DNA from: Flavobacterium sp.
Lineage (GTDB): Bacteria; Bacteroidota; Bacteroidia; Flavobacteriales; Flavobacteriaceae
Direction of reading: 5' to 3'
Assembly (NCBI RefSeq): GCF_029945805.1
Contig: NZ_JAQSDH010000007.1
Location: 1-60,093 of the forward strand
Length of the DNA: 60,093 bases
Part shown: piece after piece, positions 7,799-15,477 of the stretch
Position numbering within the stretch: position 1 is the first letter of the stretch
How the letters are laid out: every line of letters begins with the position of its first letter
Notes under the pieces: generated by a model
The model's input: only the letters and a program-made list of their open reading frames with translations
The model's database searches: none
Told to the model about the DNA's origin: nothing
Position numbers and translations under genes: made by a program

Positions 7799-8827
7799 TT
7801 AGCGGTTTGTACCCTGTTTATTAAGCCAGTCTGAATATTTTTTGGCATTTACTTGATGTTGCTCATAAGTAGCAGCAAAAACATGATACCCAAATTTTTC
7901 TACGCTAGCACAGAAATAAATATAATCGTGCTTCTGTGCATTTAAGACCGCATCAATAGCATCAACATCCGGCATAGCAATTGGTCCCGGAGGCAAACCA
8001 ACATTCTGATACGTGTTGTATGGCGATTGAATAAACAAATCATTATACAAAACGCGTTTGATAACCTGATCAAAATCCTTGTCACGCATCTTTAAAGCAT
8101 AAATTACTGTTGGATCAGCCTGCAGTGGCATTCCATCTTTAAGTCGGTTTAGATAGACTCCAGCAATAATTGGACGTTCACTTTTCTTCACAGATTCTTT
8201 GTGAACAATTGATGCAACCGTAATTACCTGTACTTTTGTCAAATTTAGCGCTTCCGCTTTTGCAATGCGTTCCTTTGTCCAGAAACGATTGTATTCATCA
8301 AGCATTCGGCCTCTAAATTTTTCAGCCGAAATATTCCAGTATACTTCATACGTATTAGGCAAAAACATGGCAAAAACGTTGTCCTTTGTAAATCCATTTT
8401 TTTCCATGAATACAGGATCGCGAAAAGTTTCCAATAATTTTGTGGTATCGGGTTCTATTTGAGAACTCAATCGTTCACACAGATTTTCCAAACGTTCTTG
8501 ATTGTTGAACGCTAATTTTACGGGAACATTTCTTCGCATTGTGGCAACCAATTGAAAAGCACTCATTCCTTTCTTAAGGAGAAATCGTCCCGCTTTTACA
8601 TTTTCTGGATACGAACGACGGTTTGCTATAAATTCGAACGAACTCATATTCTTCACCAATGGAGAAAGTATTTTTTCAACATCCTGATAGTTGGAACCGG
8701 TTGGAACCTCAACATAAACTTCTTTTTCGTCGAAATTTGTGTCCGAAGTGAAGAACTTTACATAGATAACTCCAATAAAAACAATAAAACTAATTGCAAA
8801 AACCTTGATAAACTTATTTCTGTTCAA
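7799..8827 (-). CDS. mltG: Endolytic peptidoglycan transglycosylase MltG (YceG-like)
   Basis: MltG cuts nascent glycan strands near the membrane and is thought to release them from the synthase. The 342-residue protein has one N-terminal membrane segment (residues ~9-27), then a LysM-like region, then the YceG catalytic domain. The conserved ASIVHKES contains the catalytic Glu. QADPTVIYAL and SPYNTYQNVGLPPGPIAMP are diagnostic family motifs. It sits in a minus-strand operon after dapF and a GNAT gene, and before a DUF2279-like gene. The dapF link is fitting because DapF supplies diaminopimelate for the same polymer. Confidence 0.93.
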   Translation of the reverse strand: MNRNKFIKVFAISFIVFIGVIYVKFFTSDTNFDEKEVYVEVPTGSNYQDVEKILSPLVKNMSSFEFIANRRSYPENVKAGRFLLKKGMSAFQLVATMRRNVPVKLAFNNQERLENLCERLSSQIEPDTTKLLETFRDPVFMEKNGFTKDNVFAMFLPNTYEVYWNISAEKFRGRMLDEYNRFWTKERIAKAEALNLTKVQVITVASIVHKESVKKSERPIIAGVYLNRLKDGMPLQADPTVIYALKMRDKDFDQVIKRVLYNDLFIQSPYNTYQNVGLPPGPIAMPDVDAIDAVLNAQKHDYIYFCASVEKFGYHVFAATYEQHQVNAKKYSDWLNKQGTNR

Positions 8828-8844
8828 AACGGGAATGTTTAAAT

Positions 8845-9372
8845 TTATTTTTTAATCAACTGAAAAAGAGCTTCGTCCTGAAAAGTAGTATTGGAAAAAT
8901 TCCAATCTTTTTTAACTCCTATTTTTTCAAATCCAAATGTAGTAAAAAGCGACATACTCGCTTTATTTTCGGTTCCAATATTTGCATACAATTGATGCAA
9001 TTGCAATGGGCCAAAAGCATAGTTAATTACCAAACCCAATGCTTCTTTGCCAAAGCCACTATTTCTATTCATTTCGTTTTGGATGATAATTCCAATTCCA
9101 GCTCGTTTATTCTTCACATCAAAATCGAATAAATCTATCAAACCAATTGCTTCTAATTTTTCGTTTATGCAAATAGCCAATCGCAATTGTTTCGCTTCAT
9201 AAATATCCTGATGGGCATTTTTGAGATATTGCCTAATAAGAAATTTGCTGTAAGGTGTAATTGTATTGCTAACTTCCCAAATAGTTTCATCGTTTTCTAT
9301 AGCGTAGACAAACTCTAAATCTTCAGGTTCGAGTGCACGTAAATATATATTTTGTCCTTTTAATGTTACCAT
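8845..9372 (-). CDS. GNAT family N-acetyltransferase (RimJ/RimL-like)
   Basis: The 175-residue protein has the RimJ/RimL layout. The N-terminal LRALEPEDLEFVYAIEND is typical, and the acetyl-CoA loop is around residues 108-130 (NRNSGFGKEALGLVINYAF). The C-terminus carries NKASMSLFTTFGFEKIG. Members acetylate ribosomal protein N-termini, polyamines or antibiotics; the substrate here is not readable. It is placed between dapF (61 bases upstream) and mltG (17 bases downstream) in the same operon, which may only reflect genome packing. Confidence 0.87.
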   Translation of the reverse strand: MVTLKGQNIYLRALEPEDLEFVYAIENDETIWEVSNTITPYSKFLIRQYLKNAHQDIYEAKQLRLAICINEKLEAIGLIDLFDFDVKNKRAGIGIIIQNEMNRNSGFGKEALGLVINYAFGPLQLHQLYANIGTENKASMSLFTTFGFEKIGVKKDWNFSNTTFQDEALFQLIKK

Positions 9373-9433
9373 ATTTTATTTAAGATTGAAGCTTAGGGAT
9401 TTTGGATTGCAGAACTTTAAAAATCAGCATTTG

Positions 9434-10219
9434 TTAATCAAAATCGATTTCTCCTTCAAAAACAAAAGTCGCTGGTCCGGTTAGAAAAACATTGACGTAA
9501 CTATCATTTTCTTTATCAAATGAAACTTCCAACTGTCCGCCTTCAACATCTAATTTAATTTTATGTGAAATGGTTTTGCCACTAGCATTCATCGCAATGG
9601 CCGTTGCTGTTGCTCCAGTTCCGCAAGACAAAGTTTCATCTTCGACGCCACGTTCGTAGGTTCGTAAGCGAAAATGCTCGTCCGAAAGCTGTTTTACAAA
9701 ATTGACATTGCTTCCGGCTTTCCCATACAAATCGGAATATCGTATTTTGGCTCCGTTTGATTTTACATCATAATGTTCTAGACGGTCAATAAGCGTTACA
9801 TGATGTGGCGAACCGGTATTCAAAAAAACATAATCGTTTTCGATTTTTACTTCGGTAACATCTTTCATTCCCAAAGAAATAATTCCGTCTTCTAAAATAT
9901 AAGCATGATGCAGTCCATCAGCAGCTAAAAAAGTTGTTCGATCTGAAATGATATTTAAACTTTTCGCAAAAGAAACAATGCAACGACCGCCATTTCCACA
10001 CATCGAACTTTCATTCCCGTCAGAATTGTAATATACCATTCTAAAATCAGTCTCAGCATCGTTTTCTATGAGAATCAATCCGTCTGCTCCAATTCCGAAG
10101 CGGCGATTACATAAGGATTCGATAAGGGTGACGTTGTCTTTTGGAAAACTGTTTTGCCTGTTGTCAATAAAGATAAAGTCGTTTCCTGTTCCTTCGTATT
10201 TGTAAAATGTAGTCTTCAT
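9434..10219 (-). CDS. dapF: Diaminopimelate epimerase
   Basis: DapF converts LL- to meso-diaminopimelate for lysine and peptidoglycan synthesis. The 261-residue protein has both catalytic thiols: Cys74 in MCGNGGRC and Cys199 in LSCGTGATATA, the two-cysteine acid/base pair of this PLP-independent racemase family. The N-terminal YEGTGNDFIFID motif is also typical. It is the first gene of the operon dapF-GNAT-mltG-DUF2279. The gap to the divergent degQ-like protease gene (134 bases) must hold both promoters. Confidence 0.97.
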   Translation of the reverse strand: MKTTFYKYEGTGNDFIFIDNRQNSFPKDNVTLIESLCNRRFGIGADGLILIENDAETDFRMVYYNSDGNESSMCGNGGRCIVSFAKSLNIISDRTTFLAADGLHHAYILEDGIISLGMKDVTEVKIENDYVFLNTGSPHHVTLIDRLEHYDVKSNGAKIRYSDLYGKAGSNVNFVKQLSDEHFRLRTYERGVEDETLSCGTGATATAIAMNASGKTISHKIKLDVEGGQLEVSFDKENDSYVNVFLTGPATFVFEGEIDFD

Positions 10220-10353
10220 AGCGTAGTTTACTTCAACAAATATAGCAAATATTAAGATTAACTTAAAAATTGTTAAACGACAGTTAAAGAGCGTTCGGGC
10301 AGAAATTGTTTTTATCTAATTTTACGTTCCAATAATTTAAAATAGTAGTAATT

Positions 10354-11742
10354 ATGAAACGATTATCAAGTTTATTTTTAGTTTCTTTATTGAGTGGTGC
10401 AACCACATTGGGCGCATATAAATTATTTATAGAAGGCAAGGACAATCGTACTTCGGTGGTAACGACAGCGCCAACAAATTACGGTAAAGCTGTTGGTTTA
10501 TCTAGCGAAGCAGTCGATTTTACTGCTGCTGCAGAAAGCACAGTTCATACCGTTGTTCACGTTAAAAATGTTTCAATCCGAACGGTTTCTGATCCAATTA
10601 TGGAATATTTCTATGGATCACGTGGCGGACAACAACAAGAACAAATCGGAACAGGTTCAGGCGTTATCATCTCCGAAGATGGCTATATCGTAACCAATAA
10701 TCATGTAATTAAAGACGCCAGCGAATTGGAAGTTACTCTTAACAACAACAAATCATACAAAGCAAAATTGATTGGAACCGATTCTAAAATGGACATCGCT
10801 TTGTTGAAAATTGATACAAACGAGAAACTCCCTTATTCCACCTTTGCCGATTCTGATCAAGTAAAAGTGGGTGAATGGGTTTTGGCTGTTGGGAATCCGT
10901 ACAATTTGACATCTACCGTTACAGCCGGAATCGTATCGGCGAAAGCCAGAAACTTAGACACGAGCGGAATCCAATCCTTTATTCAAACGGATGCAGCTGT
11001 TAATCCAGGAAATTCTGGTGGCGCATTGGTGAATACTCGAGGTGAATTAATTGGAATCAACACCATGATTTCTTCACAAACAGGCTCTTATGTTGGCTAT
11101 TCCTTTGCCGTTCCATCGAATATTACCCGAAAAATTATTGAAGACATTATGGAATTTGGGAATGTTCAGCGTGGCATTCTTGGTGTTGAAGGTGGCGAAT
11201 TGAACAGCAAAGCTTCCAAAGATTTAGGAATTAATGACACAGAAGGTTTCTACATTAATAAAGTAACCAAAAATTCAGGTGCGGAAAAAGCAGGTTTAAA
11301 AAAAGGGGATATTATCAAAAAATTAGATACCCAAAAAATCAACACGTTCTCTGAACTTTCGGGATATATTAGTACCAAAAGACCAAACGACAAAGTTCAG
11401 GTAACATTCCTGCGCGACGGCGAAACCAAATCGGTTCCGGTTACTTTAATAAAGTACGATCTTGTAAATACCGAATTTAAAGGATTGCAACTCGAAGATA
11501 TCGATGCATCGGATAAAAAGAAATTCAGAATTGGCTATGGCGTTCGCATTAAAGAGATTAATAGTGAAAGTTTGAAACCTTATGCTGACCAATTGAAAGG
11601 AAATATTATCCTTTCCGTGGACAATGTAAAAGCTACTGATCTTGAAACGATTTCAAAATTTTTGAATAAAAAAGACGAAGGTCAAAGCGTGAATATTCAA
11701 ATGATAAACAAAATAGGACAAATCGTCCAAATCATTTTATAA
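10354..11742 (+). CDS. DegQ/HtrA-family serine endoprotease with two PDZ domains
   Basis: This periplasmic quality-control protease has a short N-terminal signal or anchor (residues 5-24). The trypsin-like domain carries the catalytic triad His117 (TNNHVIKDA), Asp147 (SKMDIALLKI) and Ser221 (NPGNSGGAL). PDZ1 spans about residues 260-355 (SGAEKAGLKKGDIIKKLD). A more divergent PDZ2 spans about 370-462. HtrA proteases degrade or refold damaged envelope proteins, complementing the SurA-type isomerases encoded at 21.7-25.9 kb. The gene ends at a strong hairpin terminator and appears monocistronic. Confidence 0.94.
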   Translation: MKRLSSLFLVSLLSGATTLGAYKLFIEGKDNRTSVVTTAPTNYGKAVGLSSEAVDFTAAAESTVHTVVHVKNVSIRTVSDPIMEYFYGSRGGQQQEQIGTGSGVIISEDGYIVTNNHVIKDASELEVTLNNNKSYKAKLIGTDSKMDIALLKIDTNEKLPYSTFADSDQVKVGEWVLAVGNPYNLTSTVTAGIVSAKARNLDTSGIQSFIQTDAAVNPGNSGGALVNTRGELIGINTMISSQTGSYVGYSFAVPSNITRKIIEDIMEFGNVQRGILGVEGGELNSKASKDLGINDTEGFYINKVTKNSGAEKAGLKKGDIIKKLDTQKINTFSELSGYISTKRPNDKVQVTFLRDGETKSVPVTLIKYDLVNTEFKGLQLEDIDASDKKKFRIGYGVRIKEINSESLKPYADQLKGNIILSVDNVKATDLETISKFLNKKDEGQSVNIQMINKIGQIVQIIL

Positions 11743-11764
11743 GGTTAAGAGGTTAATCATCATT

Positions 11765-11797
11765 AAAACCAGTTCCGTTTTTGAACTGGTTTTTTTG
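11765..11797 (+). terminator. Rho-independent terminator of the DegQ-like gene
   Basis: AAACCAGTTC pairs with GAACTGGTTT across a short T-rich loop and is followed by a run of T. Confidence 0.85.
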
Positions 11798-11845
11798 TTT
11801 TATAAAAAAGTAACGAAATCGTTTTCGTAAAACGTATCTATTTTA

Positions 11846-11853
11846 TATTTTTG
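11846..11853 (+). promoter_or_regulatory. Putative -7 promoter box for GAPDH
   Basis: TATTTTTG matches TAnnTTTG, 78 bases before the GAPDH start, leaving a 5' leader of about 70 bases. Confidence 0.45.
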
Positions 11854-11930
11854 CGCAAAATTCAGCGGATTTTAAAATGTCCAGAATTTTAGGAACAGAA
11901 AAACAACACAACTAAACACTTATTTATTTT

Positions 11931-13379
11931 ATGGACAGTAACAAATTATACGAGAAGGAATTATCGTTTCAGGCAGACCGACTTAAGGCCGGGGTCGAAT
12001 TAATCAAAATCATAAGTGATTTGTGGTATGATAAATCTATCGAATTGATTCTTTTTAGAAATCAGTTAATTGATAGAAACGTGAGTGACATTATCAATTT
12101 CCACGAATATGCGGGAGAATTTGTTCAAAAGCCAATCAATATTTTTGATTCTGTTGAAATTGCGCGTGCTATTATGGATTTAGATTTGCCGCCTTCTCGA
12201 ATCGATATTGGAAAATTAACCTACGAATATCACTTGGAAGACAATAACTATAACGATAGTCGTGCTTTTGTTATTGACAAACTTAAAAATGCTAAACAAT
12301 TTCCAAATTTAAAACCAAAAGACGTTGTTTTGTACGGTTTTGGTAGAATTGGTCGTTTGCTGGCTCGTGAACTGATGAGCAAAATGGGTAAAGGCGAACA
12401 ACTTCGTCTTCGTGCCATTGTAACACGTGATAAAAATGATGCTAGTTCCTTAGAGAAAAGAGCTTCTTTACTGCGTTATGATTCCATTCATGGAGATTTT
12501 CAAGGTTCTGTTCAGGCGGATGCCGAAAATAATGCGCTAATCATTAACGGCACTACAGTTCATGTTATTACTGCAAATAGTCCAGAAGAAATTGATTACA
12601 CTCAATACGGAATTGAAGACTGTCTAGTTATTGACAATACAGGTGCATTCACAACCGAAGAACAATTGAAACGCCATTTAACATCTAAGGGAGTAGAAAA
12701 AGTGTTATTGACTGCTCCTGGAAAAGGAGTTCCAAATATTGTTTATGGTGTAAATCATAACGAGTATAATCCAGATGATGTGGCCATTTTCTCTGCGGCA
12801 TCTTGTACAACCAATGCTATTACGCCAGTTTTGAAAGTAGTTGAAGATTCGCTCGGCGTGATAAAAGGTCATATCGAAACCATCCACGCGTATACGAATG
12901 ACCAAAATCTTGTGGATAATATGCACAAAAAATACCGCCGTGGTCGTGCAGCAGCGCTAAATATGGTCATCACAGAAACCGGTGCCGGATCTGCTGTTGC
13001 CAAAGCATTGCCTGCATTAGCAGGGAAATTAACTTCAAATGCGATTCGTGTTCCTGTTCCAAATGGCTCTTTGGTGGTGATGAATCTTGAAGTTGGTAAA
13101 GAAACTTCTGTGGAAGATTTCAATGCAATAATGAAAAAATACGCTCTTGAAGGCGAACTGGTAGAGCAAATCAGATATTCATTAAACAATGAGTTAGTTT
13201 CTTCTGATATTGTTGGAACAGCGCAACCATCGATTTATGACAGTAACGCGACAATTGTTTCTGCGGACGGAAAAAATATTGTCTTATACATTTGGTATGA
13301 TAATGAATACGGATACAGTCATCAAGTAATTCGTTTGGCAAAATACATTGCAAAAGTTAGAAGATATACCTACTACTAG
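11931..13379 (+). CDS. gap: Glyceraldehyde-3-phosphate dehydrogenase, long Bacteroidota form
   Basis: GAPDH oxidises glyceraldehyde-3-phosphate to 1,3-bisphosphoglycerate with NAD(P). The nucleotide-binding motif is YGFGRIGRLLARE (residues 135-147), and the catalytic Cys292 lies in SAASCTTNAITP. At 482 residues it is about 140 longer than classical GAPDH, because an N-terminal helical extension (residues 1-130) precedes the Rossmann fold. This extended type is common in Bacteroidota and may be a second paralogue beside a short enzyme elsewhere. It is monocistronic with its own promoter box and terminator. Confidence 0.93.
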   Translation: MDSNKLYEKELSFQADRLKAGVELIKIISDLWYDKSIELILFRNQLIDRNVSDIINFHEYAGEFVQKPINIFDSVEIARAIMDLDLPPSRIDIGKLTYEYHLEDNNYNDSRAFVIDKLKNAKQFPNLKPKDVVLYGFGRIGRLLARELMSKMGKGEQLRLRAIVTRDKNDASSLEKRASLLRYDSIHGDFQGSVQADAENNALIINGTTVHVITANSPEEIDYTQYGIEDCLVIDNTGAFTTEEQLKRHLTSKGVEKVLLTAPGKGVPNIVYGVNHNEYNPDDVAIFSAASCTTNAITPVLKVVEDSLGVIKGHIETIHAYTNDQNLVDNMHKKYRRGRAAALNMVITETGAGSAVAKALPALAGKLTSNAIRVPVPNGSLVVMNLEVGKETSVEDFNAIMKKYALEGELVEQIRYSLNNELVSSDIVGTAQPSIYDSNATIVSADGKNIVLYIWYDNEYGYSHQVIRLAKYIAKVRRYTYY

Positions 13380-13396
13380 TAGATTATTAATTCAGT

Positions 13397-13433
13397 AAAA
13401 ATGCCAAATTGTAAAAGATTTGGCGTTTTTTTT
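13397..13433 (+). terminator. Rho-independent terminator of GAPDH
   Basis: GCCAAAT pairs with ATTTGGC across an 8-base loop, followed by a run of eight T. Confidence 0.85.
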
Positions 13434-13526
13434 GAGTTTTCAACAATTTTTTGTTGAAAACTACGTTTTGTATTAAATAAATTATTATTTTTCGCCTTCA
13501 TTTGAACGCCTTCAAATCTATTATTT

Positions 13527-13901
13527 ATGAAAAAAGTGCTTTTAGGTTTACTTGTAGTGGCTTGTTTTGCTTTCTCAAAAAGCGATAAAACTGTAGAAAC
13601 ATATAATTATGGCCAAAACGGAATGGAGCTTGTAGCGCGTTCTAACAAAGGTGTAATCATCGTTAGTACCTTCAATTCGAAAATGACAATCCGTCAAGAT
13701 ATTGCTAAAAAATTATACAATCTGTATTTGGAAAATAAATTACAGAACAACAAAAAAATAACGGTAGAAGGTTTAGAAGCTAACGTAACCGGAAAATGCC
13801 TTATTAGAAAAAAGAATAGCTTAACAACAGTCGATTTCTATTATGAAGTGGTTGATTGGAACTCAGGACTCAAAGAAGTTTATAAAAACGGTTTAAAATA
13901 A
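13527..13901 (+). CDS. Small exported protein of unknown function
   Basis: This 124-residue protein begins with a signal peptide (KKVLLGLLVVACFAFS, residues 2-17). The mature part is a mixed alpha/beta sequence rich in Lys and Asn with no motif I recognise. A Cys at residue ~93 is the only one in the mature chain. It is probably periplasmic or surface-exposed. It is preceded by GAPDH with its own terminator and followed by a strong hairpin, so it is transcribed alone. Downstream lies the IS3 element. Confidence 0.7.
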   Translation: MKKVLLGLLVVACFAFSKSDKTVETYNYGQNGMELVARSNKGVIIVSTFNSKMTIRQDIAKKLYNLYLENKLQNNKKITVEGLEANVTGKCLIRKKNSLTTVDFYYEVVDWNSGLKEVYKNGLK

Positions 13902-13934
13902 AAAAACGCTCAACGATTGTTGAGCATTTTTTTT
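13902..13934 (+). terminator. Rho-independent terminator
   Basis: GCTCAAC (13908-13914) pairs with GTTGAGC (13919-13925) across GATT, with an A-run before and a T-run after, so it could work in both directions. Confidence 0.85.
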
Positions 13935-14005
13935 TAAATTTCTTGTAACTTCGACTTTTACAGAATAAAAAAGTTCGATGACAAAAAAATCCTCTCATAC
14001 CTAAA

Positions 14006-14030
14006 TAGACTGCCCCCAAAAAGTTAGACA
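14006..14030 (+). repeat. IS3 left terminal inverted repeat
   Basis: A 25-bp end starting TAGACTG. It pairs with 15416-15440 on the opposite strand with mismatches at positions 8, 9, 17 and 18. Confidence 0.85.
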
Positions 14031-14048
14031 CTCTTTGGGGGTATTTTT

Positions 14049-14573
14049 ATGGAAAGAAAAGTCAAATACACGTTTAAATTTAAATTGGAATGTGTGAAGT
14101 TAGTTTTAGAAGAGCATAATCCTATTACTTATGTTTCAACGATTAAAGGCCCTAGCCGAGCCAACATTCGCAAATGGATTGGGTTTTACAAAGAGTATGG
14201 CGAAATTGGTTTATTACCAAGTAAAAATCAAAGCTATAGTGTTGATTTTAAGATAAGTGTTATACGTTTTATTGAATTAAAAAAAACGTCTTTGAGAGAA
14301 GCGTCGATAAAGTTTAATATTCCTGACAGTGCAATTATTATAAAATGGCAAAGAGATTTTGCTAATTTTGGGGTTAATGGATTAAATTCACAACCCAGAG
14401 GCAGACCAAAATCTATGAGCAATTTTAAACGTTCCAAGCGTACATCAGACAAACCATTAAGTAGAGAAGAAGAACTTTTACTTGAAAACGAAAGACTTCG
14501 TTGTGAACTCGATTTACTAAAAAAGTTGCAAGCCTTAATTCAAGCAGAAAAAACCAAAAAGCGCAAGCCATAG
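14049..14573 (+). CDS. IS3-family transposase OrfA (DNA-binding subunit)
   Basis: OrfA has 174 residues and two helix-turn-helix segments of the IS150/InsE type: FKLECVKLVLEEHNPI near the N-terminus and SIKFNIPDSAIIIKWQRDF near residues 84-102. It ends with the leucine-rich coiled coil LLLENERLRCELDLLKKLQAL used for multimerisation. It recognises the IS ends. A slippery heptamer lies in its last 20 codons and gives a -1 switch into orfB, making the full OrfAB transposase. Confidence 0.92.
   Translation: MERKVKYTFKFKLECVKLVLEEHNPITYVSTIKGPSRANIRKWIGFYKEYGEIGLLPSKNQSYSVDFKISVIRFIELKKTSLREASIKFNIPDSAIIIKWQRDFANFGVNGLNSQPRGRPKSMSNFKRSKRTSDKPLSREEELLLENERLRCELDLLKKLQALIQAEKTKKRKP
14519..14525 (+). 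promoter_or_regulatory. Programmed -1 ribosomal frameshift site
   Basis: The heptamer A AAA AAG is in the correct phase (orfA codons AAA at 14520 and AAG at 14523). The -1 frame from here to the orfB GTG at 14573 has no stop codon, so slippage yields a continuous OrfAB protein. Confidence 0.75.
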
Positions 14574-15406
14574 TGGAATTAAGGCATCATTATGATTTAA
14601 AATTACTCTTAGATCTTACCAATTTAGCTCGAAGTAGTTTTTATTACCATGAAAAACAAAGCAAGTCAGTTGATAAATACAAAGAGATAAAAGAACAGAT
14701 TAAATCCATTTATCACAAACATAAAGGACGTTATGGATATAGGCGAATTACAGATGAATTAAACAATAAAGGAATAATTATTAATCATAAAACGGTTTTT
14801 AGATTAATGGAATTATTGGCATTAAAGAGTGTCATTAGAATCAAAAAATACAAATCTTACAAAGGAGAACAAGGGAAGATAGCTCCAAATATTTTAGAAA
14901 GAAATTTTAGAGCTACAGCACCAAACCAGAAATGGGCAACTGATGTAACAGAATTTAATGTTTCTGGGAACAAACTGTATTTATCACCTATAATAGACTT
15001 GTTTAATCAAGAGATTATCAGTTATGAACTTACAGAACGACCAGTGTTCAATCAAGTAGTTATGATGTTAAATAAAGCTTTTAAGACAATACCAAATAAC
15101 ACTAATCTGGTGCTGCATTCTGACCAGGGATGGCAATATCAAATGAAACAATATCAACATTTATTGCAACAAAAAGGGATTAAGCAAAGTATGTCAAGAA
15201 AAGGAAATTGTTTAGATAATGCCATTATCGAAAACTTCTTCGGAATAATTAAATCTGAACTATTTTATCTTAAAAAATACAAGTCGATAGACCAATTAAA
15301 ACAAGAAATTGAAGAATATATAAATTATTACAATAACGATAGAATCAAGTCTAATTTAAACAAAATGAGCCCGATTAAATATCGAGCTCATTATTATCAA
15401 AATTAA
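14573..15406 (+). CDS. IS3-family transposase OrfB (catalytic subunit)
   Basis: This 277-residue integrase-fold transposase (rve superfamily) has the DDE triad Asp124 (WATDVTEF), Asp184 (LHSDQGWQY) and Glu220 (DNAIIENFFG). The D-to-E gap is 35 residues, as expected of DD35E enzymes. The N-terminal HTH_21 segment includes HKGRYGYRRITDEL (residues ~49-62). The GTG at 14573 overlaps the orfA stop by one base, but the main product is expected to arise by -1 frameshifting rather than independent initiation. All catalytic residues are intact. Confidence 0.94.
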   Translation: MELRHHYDLKLLLDLTNLARSSFYYHEKQSKSVDKYKEIKEQIKSIYHKHKGRYGYRRITDELNNKGIIINHKTVFRLMELLALKSVIRIKKYKSYKGEQGKIAPNILERNFRATAPNQKWATDVTEFNVSGNKLYLSPIIDLFNQEIISYELTERPVFNQVVMMLNKAFKTIPNNTNLVLHSDQGWQYQMKQYQHLLQQKGIKQSMSRKGNCLDNAIIENFFGIIKSELFYLKKYKSIDQLKQEIEEYINYYNNDRIKSNLNKMSPIKYRAHYYQN

Positions 15407-15415
15407 TTATAAATT

Positions 15416-15440
15416 TGTCTAAACTTTTGGGTTCAGTCTA
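15416..15440 (-). repeat. IS3 right terminal inverted repeat
   Basis: The reverse complement starts TAGACTGAACCC and matches the left end at 21 of 25 positions. Confidence 0.85.
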
Positions 15441-15477
15441 AAATGAGAGGATTTTTATATTTATAAACGTAAGTTAC

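Larger units (their letters stand above)
14006..15440 (+). mobile_element. IS3-family insertion sequence (IS150-like group)
   Basis: The element is 1435 bp with 25-bp imperfect terminal inverted repeats at 14006-14030 and 15416-15440. Both begin TAGACTG and end TTAGACA on their inward side, with 21 of 25 positions matching. It carries two overlapping reading frames (orfA and orfB) in the -1 arrangement typical of IS3. The flanks on both sides read AAA (14003-14005 and 15441-15443), consistent with a 3-bp target duplication. The ends, orfs, DDE residues and slippery site are all intact, so it may be active and recently inserted. Confidence 0.9.
13984..15456. terminator. Terminator hairpin split by the IS element
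   Basis: The left arm, AAAAATCCTCTCA (about 13986-13998), is complementary to the right arm, TGAGAGGATTTTT (about 15444-15456). Removing the IS and one copy of the AAA duplication leaves a stem of about 13 bp with an 8-base loop, TACCTAAA. It has A/T runs on both sides, as in a bidirectional terminator that would have served acnA on the minus strand. Confidence 0.6.
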
